64,000 bases of DNA from JAFGMR01 sp964632755 (GCA_964632755.1 CAZWDT010000003.1:1-64000); one strand, 5' to 3'; shown: positions 9,187 through 18,823, numbered from the stretch's first letter. Numbers and translations are program-made. The notes: generated by a model not told the origin, from the sequence alone.

Positions 9187-9271
9187 AATGGCCTATCGGA
9201 ATTTAGGACGGCGGGCGGTGCCTCCCGCCACCTCTCCTCCCACTTGCCGGCCGACCGCCCAACAACGTCTC

Positions 9272-12200
9272 CTAGGAGACGCACTTCTCGCAGATGTATA
9301 TGTCGGCGTTCCCGTCCCGTCTATCCGTCCAGACAATGCTCCCCGTACCGATCCTAGGTTCGGTCTGATCCCCCGAATCTCTGCATATGGCAACCTCCTT
9401 TCCCGTCTGCATATTGTAGGCGTAGATATCCCAGTTGCCGTCACGATTATCCTGCCATATGACAATTCCACTTTCTACGTCGGGGCTCGCCTGATCCGAT
9501 GGAAGATCGGTTATCGAAACCTCCTTGCCGGCATTGATATCGTAGGCATAGATATCCCAGTTGCCGTTTCGGTTGTCCTGGTAGACCACGATCGAGCCGT
9601 CGGTACGTGGATTGGTCTGATCAAACGAGCCAGTGATCTGCTTTCGGTTCTGTCCCTTCCAGAGGAATATGTCCCAGTTGCCGTTGACGTTATCTTGATA
9701 TACCACATATGCCCCGCCCGAGTCGGGATTCCCTCCGCTTGGGGGGATCGCATCCCTTGGCTCTATCCCGAAGAGGGGCTTTTTGTAGACCCTTAAACCG
9801 AAGGTGGCGAAGGGATCGGCCCATGAGAGCATTGAATCGCTGATGGAGGGAGCAGCCGGCGAGTTGAGTCCGGAGACCAGGGATGATCGGTTTTCCGTGA
9901 TAACGTCGAACGTTCGAATCTCCCAATCGTTTCTAAGCGGATTTTGCGCCACCCACGCGATGACCTCTCCATGGACGTCCGGATACATCTCATCGAAGGG
10001 CCCGGCGTCGAGGGGGACCTCAACCTCCTGGATGAGGCTGTAGGCGTAGATGTCGGGGTCGCCCGTCCGGTTGTCCATCCAGGCGACGAAGTTCCCGCTT
10101 ACCGCAGGATGGGTCTGATCCCCGGGCGTCTTTGCGACGACGCTGACCTGGCCTGGCCTCACCGTCTCCGACCTGACACGATCGGTCTGTGAGTTCAGCC
10201 AGACGAGCCTTGAGTCGATGTCCGGCTTGACCTGGCTAGGGCCGGTGGCGACGAGCACGTCCTTCCAGCTATCGAGGTAGAGCTTTCGTATGGCTGAACC
10301 CTCTGCCGTCTCATCGACGTAGGCCACCACATTTCCTGAGACGACCGGGTGGCTCTGCACGCCAGGGCGAGGGTACTCCCTCTTGAAGTCCTTCCCGAGG
10401 AAGGTGTAGGCGATGTTCCCCGATGTGGCGTTCTGCCAGACGACGGTCTTCTCGCAGATGTCAGGATAGATCTGGTCGCCCGGGCCGGTTAGCTTGCTCT
10501 CGATCCCAAGTGCGAGGTCGCGTACGTATACATCGATATCCCCAGCTCTCTCGTCCTGCCAGACCACCAAATCCCCCCATATGACCGGATAGGCCTGATC
10601 TCCAAGACCCCTGTAGACCTCGATGGTGGAACCGTCGCCGATATTGTAGAGCATTATATCCCAGTCTCCGGATGAGTTGTCCATGAAGACCACCTTCTGG
10701 CCGCAAATGGACGGCCAGACCTGATCGCCGGTGCCCGTGACGATAGGCCTCTCAAGGCCGGTTGAGAGGTTTATCATCCATATGTCCGAGTCCCCGCACC
10801 GATAGTCCGACCAGACGACGATATCGCCGGACACGGCCGGATAGAGCTGTTCACCATCTGCCCTGATGATGGGCCGCTCTGTGCGGCTGAAGAAGTCGAA
10901 TCCGTATATGTCCCAATCCCCCCTCCGATTGTCGCTCCATACGAGGAGGCTCCCGTTTGTGGCAGGATAGTCAGCGCTCCTTATGAGCAATGGATCGGCC
11001 ATGATGTATCGGCAGATGAGCTGATTGTGCCCGCCCTCATCCAGCGACATCCAGACCACTCGATCCCGGCTGAGGACGCGAGAGGATGCATGAGGCCTCA
11101 CGCTGAAGGGATTTCCCACGCCGTCGTACGAGGCCTGACGAAGCGGGGTTGCAGCCAATGGAACCTCGACCCCCTTTACGAGGTCGTAGAGGTATATGTC
11201 GCTGTCACCGCCTCTTTCGTCGAGCCAGGCAGCGTAGCGTCCGAATATGCTCGGATATCCCTGGTTGTTGATGCTGCTGCAGATCGACCTCTCAACGCCC
11301 GTCGTTATATTGTAGGTGTAGATATCCCAGTTCGGGACCTCCAAGTTCCCGTTCCTCCCGTCGGCCCAGACGAGCGTATCTCCGCTGATCCATGGCTGAA
11401 CCTGCCTGGCCGGATTGGTAATCAGAGGGGTCTCCTTTCCTGTGGAGAGGTTGTAGAGGTAGATGTCCCACTTGCCATTGCTCAGCCTGTCCTCGATCCA
11501 GGCGAGGTTATCCCCGCTGAGGACGGGGCATAGCTTGATCGTCTCCCGGCTTGTGATCCGTCTCTGGGCCCCGCTTGAGATATCGTAGAGATAGATCTGA
11601 TCGCTGCCCGTCCGGTTGTCGATCCAGATCACCCTCGAGTCATCGATAAGGGCATACCTCTGGTCAGATGGATCTGTAGAGACCGGCCTCTCCTCCCCCT
11701 TATCAATATCGTAGAGGAATATGTCGAGGTTACCGCTCCGCTTGTCGGAGTATATTACGTAGCCCTTGCTGATATCAGGGCTGCTGTGATCGATATCGTC
11801 ATCGGTTACGGCCACCTCCTCCATCGTTGTGAGGTTGAGGAGATATATCTGGAACTTGCCGGTCCTGTCGTCGCTCCAGACGAGATCCTCTCCAAGGATT
11901 GCCGGATTGGTGTGGTTGTATGGCCCGCTCGTAAGCGTGGTATCTGAGAGGATGGTCGTATCCCACATCTGGATATCGGGATCCATGTCACCTGATCGAT
12001 AGTCGGTCCAGACGAGTCCCCTCTCGCAGAGCGCAGGCTCCACCTTCAAAGATCCCGGGGCGACGACCATCTCCTTTCCCGAGGCGGTATCGTAGAGGAT
12101 GAGATCGGTATCGTTCTCATTCCATGCGAGAAGACCCCCATATGCAGCCGGAGATGTCTGCACGCCGGGGCGTTCGATGACGGTCTCCACCCCGCTCGAA

Positions 12201-12874
12201 AGATCGAAGTAGGCAATATTGAGATCGCCGGTGCGGTTGTCCGACCATGCGATCAGGTCTCCTGAGATGACGGGAAAGAACTGATCTCCGGGAGCAGTGC
12301 ATATGGGGACCTCCCTTCCGGCCGCGAGATCATACATATAGATGTCCATGTTGCCGGATCGGCCGTCCATCCAGACCACGCGGTCTCGATCGATGCGAGG
12401 CTCTATCTGATCTCCTTCAGAGGTTGAGAGGAGCCTCTCCATCCCACTACGAAGATCGTATATATATATCTCCGATCTGCCGGCGCGGTCATCCATCCAA
12501 ACCACTCTCTCCCCGCTTATGTCCGGGAGCGTCTGGTTGCCGACAGCTCCAGTGACCAGCGTCTCTGTGCGGTTGATCACATCGAACATGTAGATGTCGG
12601 CGTTTCCGCTTCGCATATCCTGCCAGACTATGCGTTCCCCCGAGACGGCCGGGCTCATCTGCCAGAAGGGATTGATGCAGATCCATCGACCAAGGCCGGT
12701 CTCGATGTCGTACATGAAGATATCGAAGTTGCCGCTCTGATTGTCGCGCCAGACGACTATATGGCCGTCGCAGTCGGGCCCCGACTGCTCTGAGCCCGAC
12801 ACTACCGCTATGGGCCGCTCCTTTCCATAGTCGATCCCGCAGGCGACACCGGCTAGCAGCATCGCCGCCACCAA
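9272..12874 (-). CDS. giant secreted beta-propeller repeat protein
   Basis: About 1200 residues built almost entirely of a roughly 43-residue repeat with consensus 'DQ..P.ISG..VVW.DNR.GN.DIY.YDL.TG.E..I'. I count about 28 units, from RDNQSGNFDIFMYD to TDRRDGNADIYICE. Each looks like a TolB/WD40-like propeller blade, so four seven-bladed propellers would fit exactly. The N-terminus is a short hydrophobic export signal ending LLAGVACG; the Cys might be lipidated, although the lipobox is not ideal. The visible start is a TTG at 12874. An ATC 24 bp further upstream would give a better signal peptide (MFRTAQLL...). No C-terminal anchor is present. The function is unknown; a surface adhesion or sheath role is inferred. 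Confidence 0.75.
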   Translation of the reverse strand: MVAAMLLAGVACGIDYGKERPIAVVSGSEQSGPDCDGHIVVWRDNQSGNFDIFMYDIETGLGRWICINPFWQMSPAVSGERIVWQDMRSGNADIYMFDVINRTETLVTGAVGNQTLPDISGERVVWMDDRAGRSEIYIYDLRSGMERLLSTSEGDQIEPRIDRDRVVWMDGRSGNMDIYMYDLAAGREVPICTAPGDQFFPVISGDLIAWSDNRTGDLNIAYFDLSSGVETVIERPGVQTSPAAYGGLLAWNENDTDLILYDTASGKEMVVAPGSLKVEPALCERGLVWTDYRSGDMDPDIQMWDTTILSDTTLTSGPYNHTNPAILGEDLVWSDDRTGKFQIYLLNLTTMEEVAVTDDDIDHSSPDISKGYVIYSDKRSGNLDIFLYDIDKGEERPVSTDPSDQRYALIDDSRVIWIDNRTGSDQIYLYDISSGAQRRITSRETIKLCPVLSGDNLAWIEDRLSNGKWDIYLYNLSTGKETPLITNPARQVQPWISGDTLVWADGRNGNLEVPNWDIYTYNITTGVERSICSSINNQGYPSIFGRYAAWLDERGGDSDIYLYDLVKGVEVPLAATPLRQASYDGVGNPFSVRPHASSRVLSRDRVVWMSLDEGGHNQLICRYIMADPLLIRSADYPATNGSLLVWSDNRRGDWDIYGFDFFSRTERPIIRADGEQLYPAVSGDIVVWSDYRCGDSDIWMINLSTGLERPIVTGTGDQVWPSICGQKVVFMDNSSGDWDIMLYNIGDGSTIEVYRGLGDQAYPVIWGDLVVWQDERAGDIDVYVRDLALGIESKLTGPGDQIYPDICEKTVVWQNATSGNIAYTFLGKDFKREYPRPGVQSHPVVSGNVVAYVDETAEGSAIRKLYLDSWKDVLVATGPSQVKPDIDSRLVWLNSQTDRVRSETVRPGQVSVVAKTPGDQTHPAVSGNFVAWMDNRTGDPDIYAYSLIQEVEVPLDAGPFDEMYPDVHGEVIAWVAQNPLRNDWEIRTFDVITENRSSLVSGLNSPAAPSISDSMLSWADPFATFGLRVYKKPLFGIEPRDAIPPSGGNPDSGGAYVVYQDNVNGNWDIFLWKGQNRKQITGSFDQTNPRTDGSIVVYQDNRNGNWDIYAYDINAGKEVSITDLPSDQASPDVESGIVIWQDNRDGNWDIYAYNMQTGKEVAICRDSGDQTEPRIGTGSIVWTDRRDGNADIYICEKCVS

Positions 12875-13049
12875 TAGCTGAGCTGTTCTGAAGATCCTAT
12901 CACGTCCCCGATGAGGATGAACTGGTCATGAGATTGTATTTGGGAGATCCATGCTACAGGTATATGATGTTTTCTCGACATTTGCCGAGACCACCCCCCC
13001 ACAGGGCACGTCTCCACGCAACGCCAATTTCCGCCCAAATAAGGAACGG

Positions 13050-13058
13050 ATATATATT
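13050..13058 (+). promoter_or_regulatory. TATA box, probable pgk promoter
   Basis: ATATATATT sits about 47 bp before the pgk TTG start, embedded in a GGAAcggatatataTTCC palindrome. The spacing allows a transcript start near 13080 and a short leader that contains GGAGGG. The oppositely oriented propeller gene starts about 175 bp to the left. Confidence 0.5.
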
Positions 13059-13104
13059 CCTTGTGTCAACCCCAACCACAGCCATATCACGGAGGGAAGG
13101 CGAG

Positions 13105-14328
13105 TTGAAGGACTACCTCACCATGGATGATCTCATACTGGACAACAAGCGCGTTCTGATGCGGGTGGATATCAACTCCCCCATGGACCCTGCAGGAAAT
13201 ATCTTGGACGATAAGAGGTTCAGGAGCCATCTGGATACCCTGCGAGCCCTGAAGGACTGTCGGGTTGTTCTCATGGCCCATCAGAGCAGGGCTGGAAAGA
13301 AGGACTTCTCCACCCTCGAGCCCCATTCCAAGCAGCTATCAAGGCTTCTGCATAGAGAGGTCTCCTACGTAGATGATATATTCGGATCCCACGCCCGCGA
13401 CTTCATAAGGTCCCTTGAACCAGGCGAAATCCTGCTCCTCGAGAACACCAGATTCTATTCCGAGGAGAACATGAATCGTTCCCCCGCCAACCATGCGAAG
13501 AGCCATATGGTCCGCCGGCTGGCCCCCTTATTCGACCTATTCATCAACGACGCCTTCGCAGTCTCTCACAGATCCCATCTATCCGTAGTCGGCTTCACCG
13601 AGGTCTTGCCGAGCGCCGCAGGGTTGCTCATGGACAAGGAGATCGAATCCCTCGACAAAGGGCTTCATGGGAGCGAACGCCCTTGCGTCTTCGCGCTTGG
13701 CGGCACGAAGGTGGACGATTCGATAAAGGTTACCAAGAACGTGCTCTCCCGCGACGGTGCAGATGCCATCCTCGTCTCGGGCGTTGTAGGAACTGTATTT
13801 CTCATGGCATCCGGGGTTGACGTGGGCCAGACAAACGTCAATTTCGTGGAAGGCCAGGGATATGCCGATCAGGTGGATCTGGCCCGAAGGCTGCTCGCAG
13901 ACTATCCGACCAAGATCGTAATGCCAGTGGATGTGGCCGTGGATCGGGAGGGGGATCGCCTTGACGTCGCCGTGGATATGATACCACCCGATCTCTCGAT
14001 CGCCGACATTGGGCTTGAGACGATCGTTGACTTCTCTCGCCGGCTGAGGGAAGCAAACGTAGTCGTGATGAATGGGCCAGCTGGCATGTCTGAGAAGGAG
14101 AAGTTCGCGCTAGGAACCTTCGAGACGCTCAAAGCGGCCACGGGTGCAGGGTTCTCGATCGCCGGAGGAGGCCATACGGTGGCTGCCATCGAGAAGCTGG
14201 GAATCGAGAGCAAGTTCTCACATGTGAGCATGGGCGGCGGTGCGAGCATCACATATCTGTCCGGAGATCCGCTTCCGGGGATCGAGGCGCTGAAGAGGGC
14301 TGCTGAGAGGTACAGGACGGCCCAATAG
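13105..14328 (+). CDS. pgk: phosphoglycerate kinase
   Basis: A 407-residue glycolysis/gluconeogenesis enzyme that converts 1,3-bisphosphoglycerate and ADP to 3-phosphoglycerate and ATP. N-domain substrate motifs are LMRVDINSPMDPAG and VLMAHQSRAGKKDF. Mid-protein LLENTRFYSEE and NDAFAVSHR follow, then FALGGTKVDDS and the C-terminal nucleotide-domain glycine loop IAGGGHTVAAIEKLG. The frame extends upstream, but the family start fits the TTG at 13105 (LKDYLTMDDL), 8 bp after GGAGGG. The last 80 bp overlap the convergent DHH gene. Confidence 0.95.
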   Translation: MKDYLTMDDLILDNKRVLMRVDINSPMDPAGNILDDKRFRSHLDTLRALKDCRVVLMAHQSRAGKKDFSTLEPHSKQLSRLLHREVSYVDDIFGSHARDFIRSLEPGEILLLENTRFYSEENMNRSPANHAKSHMVRRLAPLFDLFINDAFAVSHRSHLSVVGFTEVLPSAAGLLMDKEIESLDKGLHGSERPCVFALGGTKVDDSIKVTKNVLSRDGADAILVSGVVGTVFLMASGVDVGQTNVNFVEGQGYADQVDLARRLLADYPTKIVMPVDVAVDREGDRLDVAVDMIPPDLSIADIGLETIVDFSRRLREANVVVMNGPAGMSEKEKFALGTFETLKAATGAGFSIAGGGHTVAAIEKLGIESKFSHVSMGGGASITYLSGDPLPGIEALKRAAERYRTAQ

Positions 14329-15271
14329 GCGAGGCCCTCCCCCCCAACCGCTCCAGAGCTGCCTTCTTGCACTGAATGAGAAGCTCCTCGGATCTCGCCT
14401 TTGCCTCGAGGGCCGCAGCTCCCATGTGGCCCCCACCGGATCCGCCAAATGTTCGGGCAACAGTGCCCATAATATCGGATAGGTCTGCTCCGGCGAGGGC
14501 TGCAGCCCTTCTCGCCCTCCCGCTGATCCGGCAGGCTTTGCCATGGCGGCCGGCTGCGAAGGCAACGTCTGCCCCAAGGTTGACCAAGGCCATGGCGGCC
14601 GAGCCCTCAAAGGCGTTCACTTCCGTCGTTGCGACGATCCAATCCTCCACCCATTCTATCTGGGCACGGCTGGCTGCCTTGAGGACGGCTATCCTCTGCG
14701 AACGGTCGCTCGGCATGCGGGTTAAAACCTCCAAGGCCTCCTCATACTCGATTCCAGTTCGCTCCAGAATCTCGCCTGCGGCAAGAAATGCCTGAGGTCC
14801 AGCATGTTTGAATCGTCCGGTATCGGATATGATTCCCACCATCAATCCGAGCGCCATCTCCCGGCCTATCTCCCGGCCTGTCTTCTGCAGTATGGACCAT
14901 ACTATCTCCGCTGTGGAGTCGAGCGTTCGATGGATGTAGAACTCGGCATCATCGAGGAGGCCCGCCTCCTGATGATGGTCGACCAATCCGTACCTTTGGG
15001 GAATTCGGCTCAGTTGTGCGGGAGACGCCGTGTCCACCAGCACCACAGTATCGTAATCGTCCAGGTTAGGGTCGATCAAAGGACGGGCACCAATCGCCTG
15101 GGCAAGCCTCTCGCCCGCTCGCCCCATCCCCTCCACAACTCCGATCGCCCCCCCGAAGGCTTGCTGAAGGGCAAAAGCGCTCCCGATGGCATCCGGATCA
15201 GCATTTCGATGGCATAGGAAGAGGACCTTGCCCTGCAAGCGGGAGGGAAACTGAGCCTCATGGATCTGCAT
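14249..15271 (-). CDS. DHH/DHHA1-family phosphoesterase (RecJ/NrnA-like)
   Basis: A 340-residue cytoplasmic hydrolase. The N-terminal DHH domain has LCHRNADPDAIGSAFAL, VVLVDTASPAQLS and LVDHHQEAG, the Asp/His metal ligands of the family; residues about 240-300 form a DHHA1 domain ending in GGSGGGHMGAAAL. Relatives degrade short oligonucleotides, pAp or cyclic dinucleotides; the substrate here is not determined. The final ~30 residues are Ser/Pro-rich, unlike the rest, and are encoded antisense to the end of pgk, so the C-terminus may have been extended after loss of an original stop. Confidence 0.8.
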   Translation of the reverse strand: MQIHEAQFPSRLQGKVLFLCHRNADPDAIGSAFALQQAFGGAIGVVEGMGRAGERLAQAIGARPLIDPNLDDYDTVVLVDTASPAQLSRIPQRYGLVDHHQEAGLLDDAEFYIHRTLDSTAEIVWSILQKTGREIGREMALGLMVGIISDTGRFKHAGPQAFLAAGEILERTGIEYEEALEVLTRMPSDRSQRIAVLKAASRAQIEWVEDWIVATTEVNAFEGSAAMALVNLGADVAFAAGRHGKACRISGRARRAAALAGADLSDIMGTVARTFGGSGGGHMGAAALEAKARSEELLIQCKKAALERLGGRASPIGPSCTSQQPSSAPRSPEADLRTDM

Positions 15272-15320
15272 AAGGGGATTGCGAGGCCCTCATGCTAGAA
15301 AAATGTTGATACGGAAGATC

Positions 15321-15338
15321 ACGGAAACTTTTTTCCGT
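15321..15338. promoter_or_regulatory. palindrome upstream of trkA, candidate operator
   Basis: ACGGAAA (15321-15327) and TTTCCGT (15332-15338) form an inverted repeat with a 4-bp spacer, and a third half-site ACGGAAG lies at 15311-15317. It sits 30 bp before the TrkA start codon, where a repressor could act. A transcript terminator for neither gene is expected here, because the two flanking genes diverge. Confidence 0.4.
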
Positions 15339-15367
15339 TAGGGCAACACCACTTCACAGGATAACAG

Positions 15368-16681
15368 ATGCGTATAATGATCACCGGAGCGGGCGAGGTG
15401 GGGTTCCACGTGGCGAACGCCCTATTCAAGGAGCATGATGTAACCATCATCGACGAGGAGAGCCGGGCTTGCGCCAGGCTCTCGGACAAGGATGTCAAGG
15501 TGCTTCAGGGCAACGCCGCAAACGCCAGGCTCCTCACCCAGGCCGGGGTGAAGGATATGGACATAGTCCTTGCGGTGACGGGCAATGACGAGATCAATAT
15601 AATAACCTGCATCATCGCCGGGATGATGGGGGTGAAGCAGACGATCGCCCGTGTCAGCAACCCCGAGTATATCGATCAGCCGGTGATGCATCGAAGACAG
15701 ATCGGCATCGGATACATGATATGCCCTGAGCTCGTTATGGCTGAGGAGCTCGGCCGGACACTCTACTTTCCATCCATGCTCCTCAACCGCCAGCTCGCCG
15801 AGGGCAAGCTCGAGCTCATCGAGTTCAAGGTGGACGAGCATATGCCAATAACCGGGCCTATCTCCGAGGTCAACCTGCCCAAGAGAAGCCGGATAATGGC
15901 CATCAATAGGGCAGGCGAGATAAGGATTCCCAAGGAGGGCGAGTCGGTCAAAGTCGGAGACCATATCATCCTCATCTGCGAGGCCGACGCCCTCCCCAGC
16001 CTGAGGAGCATGCTCCACCAGGACGCAACCGATCAGAAGATCATGATAGTGGGGGGCGGGATGGTAGGATTCTACCTGGCAAGCCAGCTCGAGAGGATGG
16101 GCTTCGAGCTTAAGCTCGTGGACATCGATAAGGAGCGCTGTCTGCGCCTCTCCGAGAGGCTCTCCGAGACGATGATCCTCAACGGCGATGGGACCGATAT
16201 CTCCTTCCTCAAGGAGGAGAACGTGGGAATGAGCGATGTAGTCTTCGCCGTGACCGGAAATGACGAGAAGAACCTTCTATGCTCCTTGCTTGCAAAGCAG
16301 CTTGGAGCGAAGAAGATCATCTCCCGTGTCAACCGAAGGGACTACATCAAGCTATTCGAGATGGTGGGCGTGGACAGGGCGGACAGCCCGGGCAAGGTTA
16401 CCGTAGAAGCGGTCCTCCAGCTGGTGCTCGGAAGCGAGGAGCTGATAACCCTGAGCGACGAGAGGATGGAGCTAGTGGAGTTCCTGGCAAGGAAGAGGGC
16501 GAAGATATTGGGCAAGAACCTGGCAAAAGACATGCCCGCAAACGCCGTCGCCGGGATGATCGTGCGCAAGGGCTCGACGATCATGCCAGATGAGAAGACC
16601 AAGGTAGAAGAAGGGGATTTGGTCTTCGTCCTGGCACTGCCGCAGGCCATCTCAGCGGTCAAGAAGCTGTTCGCGGCCTAG
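15368..16681 (+). CDS. trkA: TrkA-type potassium uptake regulator
   Basis: A 437-residue cytoplasmic gating subunit of Trk/Ktr potassium channels, with two RCK halves. Each half has a Rossmann NAD-binding glycine motif: ITGAGEVGFHVANAL at the N-terminus and IVGGGMVGFYLASQL near residue 225. Each is followed by a nucleotide-binding Asp/Glu strand end and a TrkA-C domain (about 140-210 and 355-437). The length is normal for full-length TrkA. The membrane partner TrkH is not in the window. The stop codon overlaps the convergent uracil-DNA glycosylase by 4 bp. Confidence 0.93.
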   Translation: MRIMITGAGEVGFHVANALFKEHDVTIIDEESRACARLSDKDVKVLQGNAANARLLTQAGVKDMDIVLAVTGNDEINIITCIIAGMMGVKQTIARVSNPEYIDQPVMHRRQIGIGYMICPELVMAEELGRTLYFPSMLLNRQLAEGKLELIEFKVDEHMPITGPISEVNLPKRSRIMAINRAGEIRIPKEGESVKVGDHIILICEADALPSLRSMLHQDATDQKIMIVGGGMVGFYLASQLERMGFELKLVDIDKERCLRLSERLSETMILNGDGTDISFLKEENVGMSDVVFAVTGNDEKNLLCSLLAKQLGAKKIISRVNRRDYIKLFEMVGVDRADSPGKVTVEAVLQLVLGSEELITLSDERMELVEFLARKRAKILGKNLAKDMPANAVAGMIVRKGSTIMPDEKTKVEEGDLVFVLALPQAISAVKKLFAA

Positions 16682-17202
16682 ATCAGTTGGCCGATCTTGG
16701 CTAGATCGGAGATCAATAGGGGCTCCAGGTCCGCCCTCCTTAGGACCGCCGCTGGATGGAACGTCACCAGATATCCTTTGATCACCTGCCCATGTAGCGC
16801 GGTCACCCCCTGCATTCCAAGCAGCGCTTGTGTGGGGACGTTTCCCAGCAAACAGACCACCCGTGGCCGAACAAGCTCAATCTGTGCCTCCAGATACGGG
16901 CGACAGGCCCTGATCTCCCCCTGCAGCGGCCTGCGGTTGGATGGCGGGCGGCACTTGACGACGTTCGTTATGAAGAGCCGATCCCTCCTAAGCCCCGCCT
17001 GGGAGAGGGCCCGGTCGAGCACAGCCCCTGCCCGGCCGACGAACGGCCTGCCTTGTCGATCCTCCTGAGCGCCAGGCGCCTCGCCTATCAACATCACCTG
17101 CGCCGGGCATGGCCCCTCGCCGGGGACGCTGAGGCGGCGATGCTCGCATAAGGCGCAACGTCTGCAGCGGGAGATCTCCTCTTGGATGCCTTCGAGGTTC
17201 AT
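16678..17202 (-). CDS. type-4 uracil-DNA glycosylase (Fe-S)
   Basis: A 174-residue repair enzyme that removes uracil from DNA. The N-terminal CRRCALCEHR gives two of the four cysteines for the 4Fe-4S cluster; later cysteines (VVKCRPP and IRACRPY) can supply the others. Motif A is LIGEAPGAQEDRQGRPFVGRAG, and the C-terminal motif is VTFHPAAVLR. Both are diagnostic for family 4. The frame runs upstream to 17292, but MNLEGIQEEISRCRRC at 17202 matches the usual family start. Confidence 0.92.
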   Translation of the reverse strand: MNLEGIQEEISRCRRCALCEHRRLSVPGEGPCPAQVMLIGEAPGAQEDRQGRPFVGRAGAVLDRALSQAGLRRDRLFITNVVKCRPPSNRRPLQGEIRACRPYLEAQIELVRPRVVCLLGNVPTQALLGMQGVTALHGQVIKGYLVTFHPAAVLRRADLEPLLISDLAKIGQLI

Positions 17203-17329
17203 ACCGGCAAACTCGCCCTGGGAGAAGATAACGATTTGGCAGATCGAGTCGATGATTTTTATAAAAAACCATTGCATGGCCGAAAGGTTCATATCCGTCC
17301 GCCGCCATCTTGTATTTAGGTGTTGCAGG

Positions 17330-17563
17330 ATGACAACGGAGTGGACCTATTCCCTGAGGAAGTTCGACGATATCTATTATACGATCGAGAAGATCGTCTA
17401 CGGCAGCGGCCGGCTGAGCGGTTTCACGACTGAGGAGGTCTACAATAACCTTCGGGACAAGTCCATATTCCGGGACGCATTGGACCTCAATAAATTCCTC
17501 ATGGAGAACGGCAAAACGTTCAGGGTAAGGCCGGCAGGCGAAGCCTGGGAGCGCATCTGGTAG
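17330..17563 (+). CDS. small conserved-looking protein, function unknown
   Basis: 77 residues beginning MTTEWTYSLRKFDDIYYTIEKIVYG. The frame is open upstream, but this ATG follows a TGCAGG site and starts the soluble, protein-like part. The composition suggests a compact alpha/beta or winged-helix-like fold (TTEEVYNNLRDKSIFRDALDLNKFLMENGKTF), without a recognised family. It is tucked between two leftward genes and is convergent with the nucleotidyltransferase, only 3 bp from its stop. Confidence 0.6.
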   Translation: MTTEWTYSLRKFDDIYYTIEKIVYGSGRLSGFTTEEVYNNLRDKSIFRDALDLNKFLMENGKTFRVRPAGEAWERIW

Positions 17564-17566
17564 GCC

Positions 17567-18823
17567 TCACCTCTGAGCGAAGTATATATTTTTATCATCC
17601 GAGCCCAGCTCCAGGAACTTCCCCGTGGCAAGGATTCGATGGCTGTATCTTAGCGCGGCCACCCTGGTACCAGGCCCTACGGTGGAGTCCCGGTGCAGAA
17701 CGACATCTTCGCCGACGACCGGTATCCTTCCCCCGTCCATCCGGCCCGTAAGGGTGCTTTGAGTGCCGATCGATGAATGTCGGCCGACTATTCCCTTGCA
17801 TATGGATGTGCCCCGGCCGATATCGCAGAAGCTCATGACCATGCTATCCTTGATCTCCACGTCTCCCCCGATAAGGCTTGTGTGGCCAATATGCGAGTTC
17901 TCTATCACCGTGCCCGGCTCTATGCGGCAGTTTCGCCCGATTACGACGTTACCCTTAAGAACGATATCGCCGCTGCTGAGATGGCCGTCGATCTTGGCGA
18001 GCGTTGAGGGATGGATCCATTGGCGGTCGCGATAGGGATTATTGAATGTGAAGTGCTTGACCTTTCCACCGATGACGTTCATGGCCGCCTGGAGCAGTCG
18101 CTCTGGAGTTCCGATATCCACCCAGTAGCCCTTCAGAGGATAGCCATAGACGGGATAGCCATGCTCGGTGAGGTAGGGTATGAGATCGCCGCCGATATCC
18201 CTCGCCTTGTCACCCATCTGGTGGAGGATCTCCCTGATCTCGGGGGAGAAGATATAGAAGGCGGTGTTTATCATCCTGCTGGGCTCGCTTCCGGCCTTCG
18301 GCTTCTCCACGAATCCCCTGATCCGTCCGTCCTCGTCGAGATCAGCCGCCCCGTACTGCGATATGTTCTCTTCAGGGGGCAGCTCCTTCAGGGCCACTGT
18401 CAGTACCGGCTTTTGCTCTTTGTGGTAATCGATGAACCGCGAAAGCTCAATATCGATCAAGTTGTCTCCGGAGATCACCAGCACGTCGTCCATGATGTCG
18501 TAGTAGTTCATGCAGAAGCGCAATGAGTCGGCGCTGCCGCGGTCGTCGTACTGGGGCTGGTAGCCGAAGCTACGATGATCGTTCAATCCCAACCGTTTGA
18601 AGAAGCCCTCGCCCGCCTTGAAGTAGTTGCTTAAGCTAAGGGTGTTCTCGGAGCCTTTGCTGCCCAGGATGAATCGCCGGCAGCCCTGCTTTGCCAGGAC
18701 CCGAAAGAGGACGGCGATGATCGCCGTGTCGCATATCTCTACCAAGGGCTTCGGCTGACCGAGTGTGAGAGGATATAGCCTTGTTCCTCCTCCGCCCACG
18801 GTGGCAATTACTGGGGGAAGCAT
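17567..18823 (-). CDS. sugar-phosphate nucleotidyltransferase with left-handed beta-helix domain
   Basis: A 418-residue enzyme of the GlmU/RmlA/ManC-like family that transfers a nucleotide to a sugar 1-phosphate. The signature near the start reads VGGGGTRLYPLTLGQPKPLVEI, with the usual Arg and Lys. VISGDNLIDIELSRFI carries the metal-binding Asp. After residue about 250 come hexapeptide repeats (GDIVLKGNVVIGRNCRIEPGTVIENSHIG). Relatives make NDP-glucose or GDP-mannose for surface glycans or osmolytes; the substrate is not clear. No second biosynthetic gene is next to it. Confidence 0.85.
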   Translation of the reverse strand: MLPPVIATVGGGGTRLYPLTLGQPKPLVEICDTAIIAVLFRVLAKQGCRRFILGSKGSENTLSLSNYFKAGEGFFKRLGLNDHRSFGYQPQYDDRGSADSLRFCMNYYDIMDDVLVISGDNLIDIELSRFIDYHKEQKPVLTVALKELPPEENISQYGAADLDEDGRIRGFVEKPKAGSEPSRMINTAFYIFSPEIREILHQMGDKARDIGGDLIPYLTEHGYPVYGYPLKGYWVDIGTPERLLQAAMNVIGGKVKHFTFNNPYRDRQWIHPSTLAKIDGHLSSGDIVLKGNVVIGRNCRIEPGTVIENSHIGHTSLIGGDVEIKDSMVMSFCDIGRGTSICKGIVGRHSSIGTQSTLTGRMDGGRIPVVGEDVVLHRDSTVGPGTRVAALRYSHRILATGKFLELGSDDKNIYFAQR

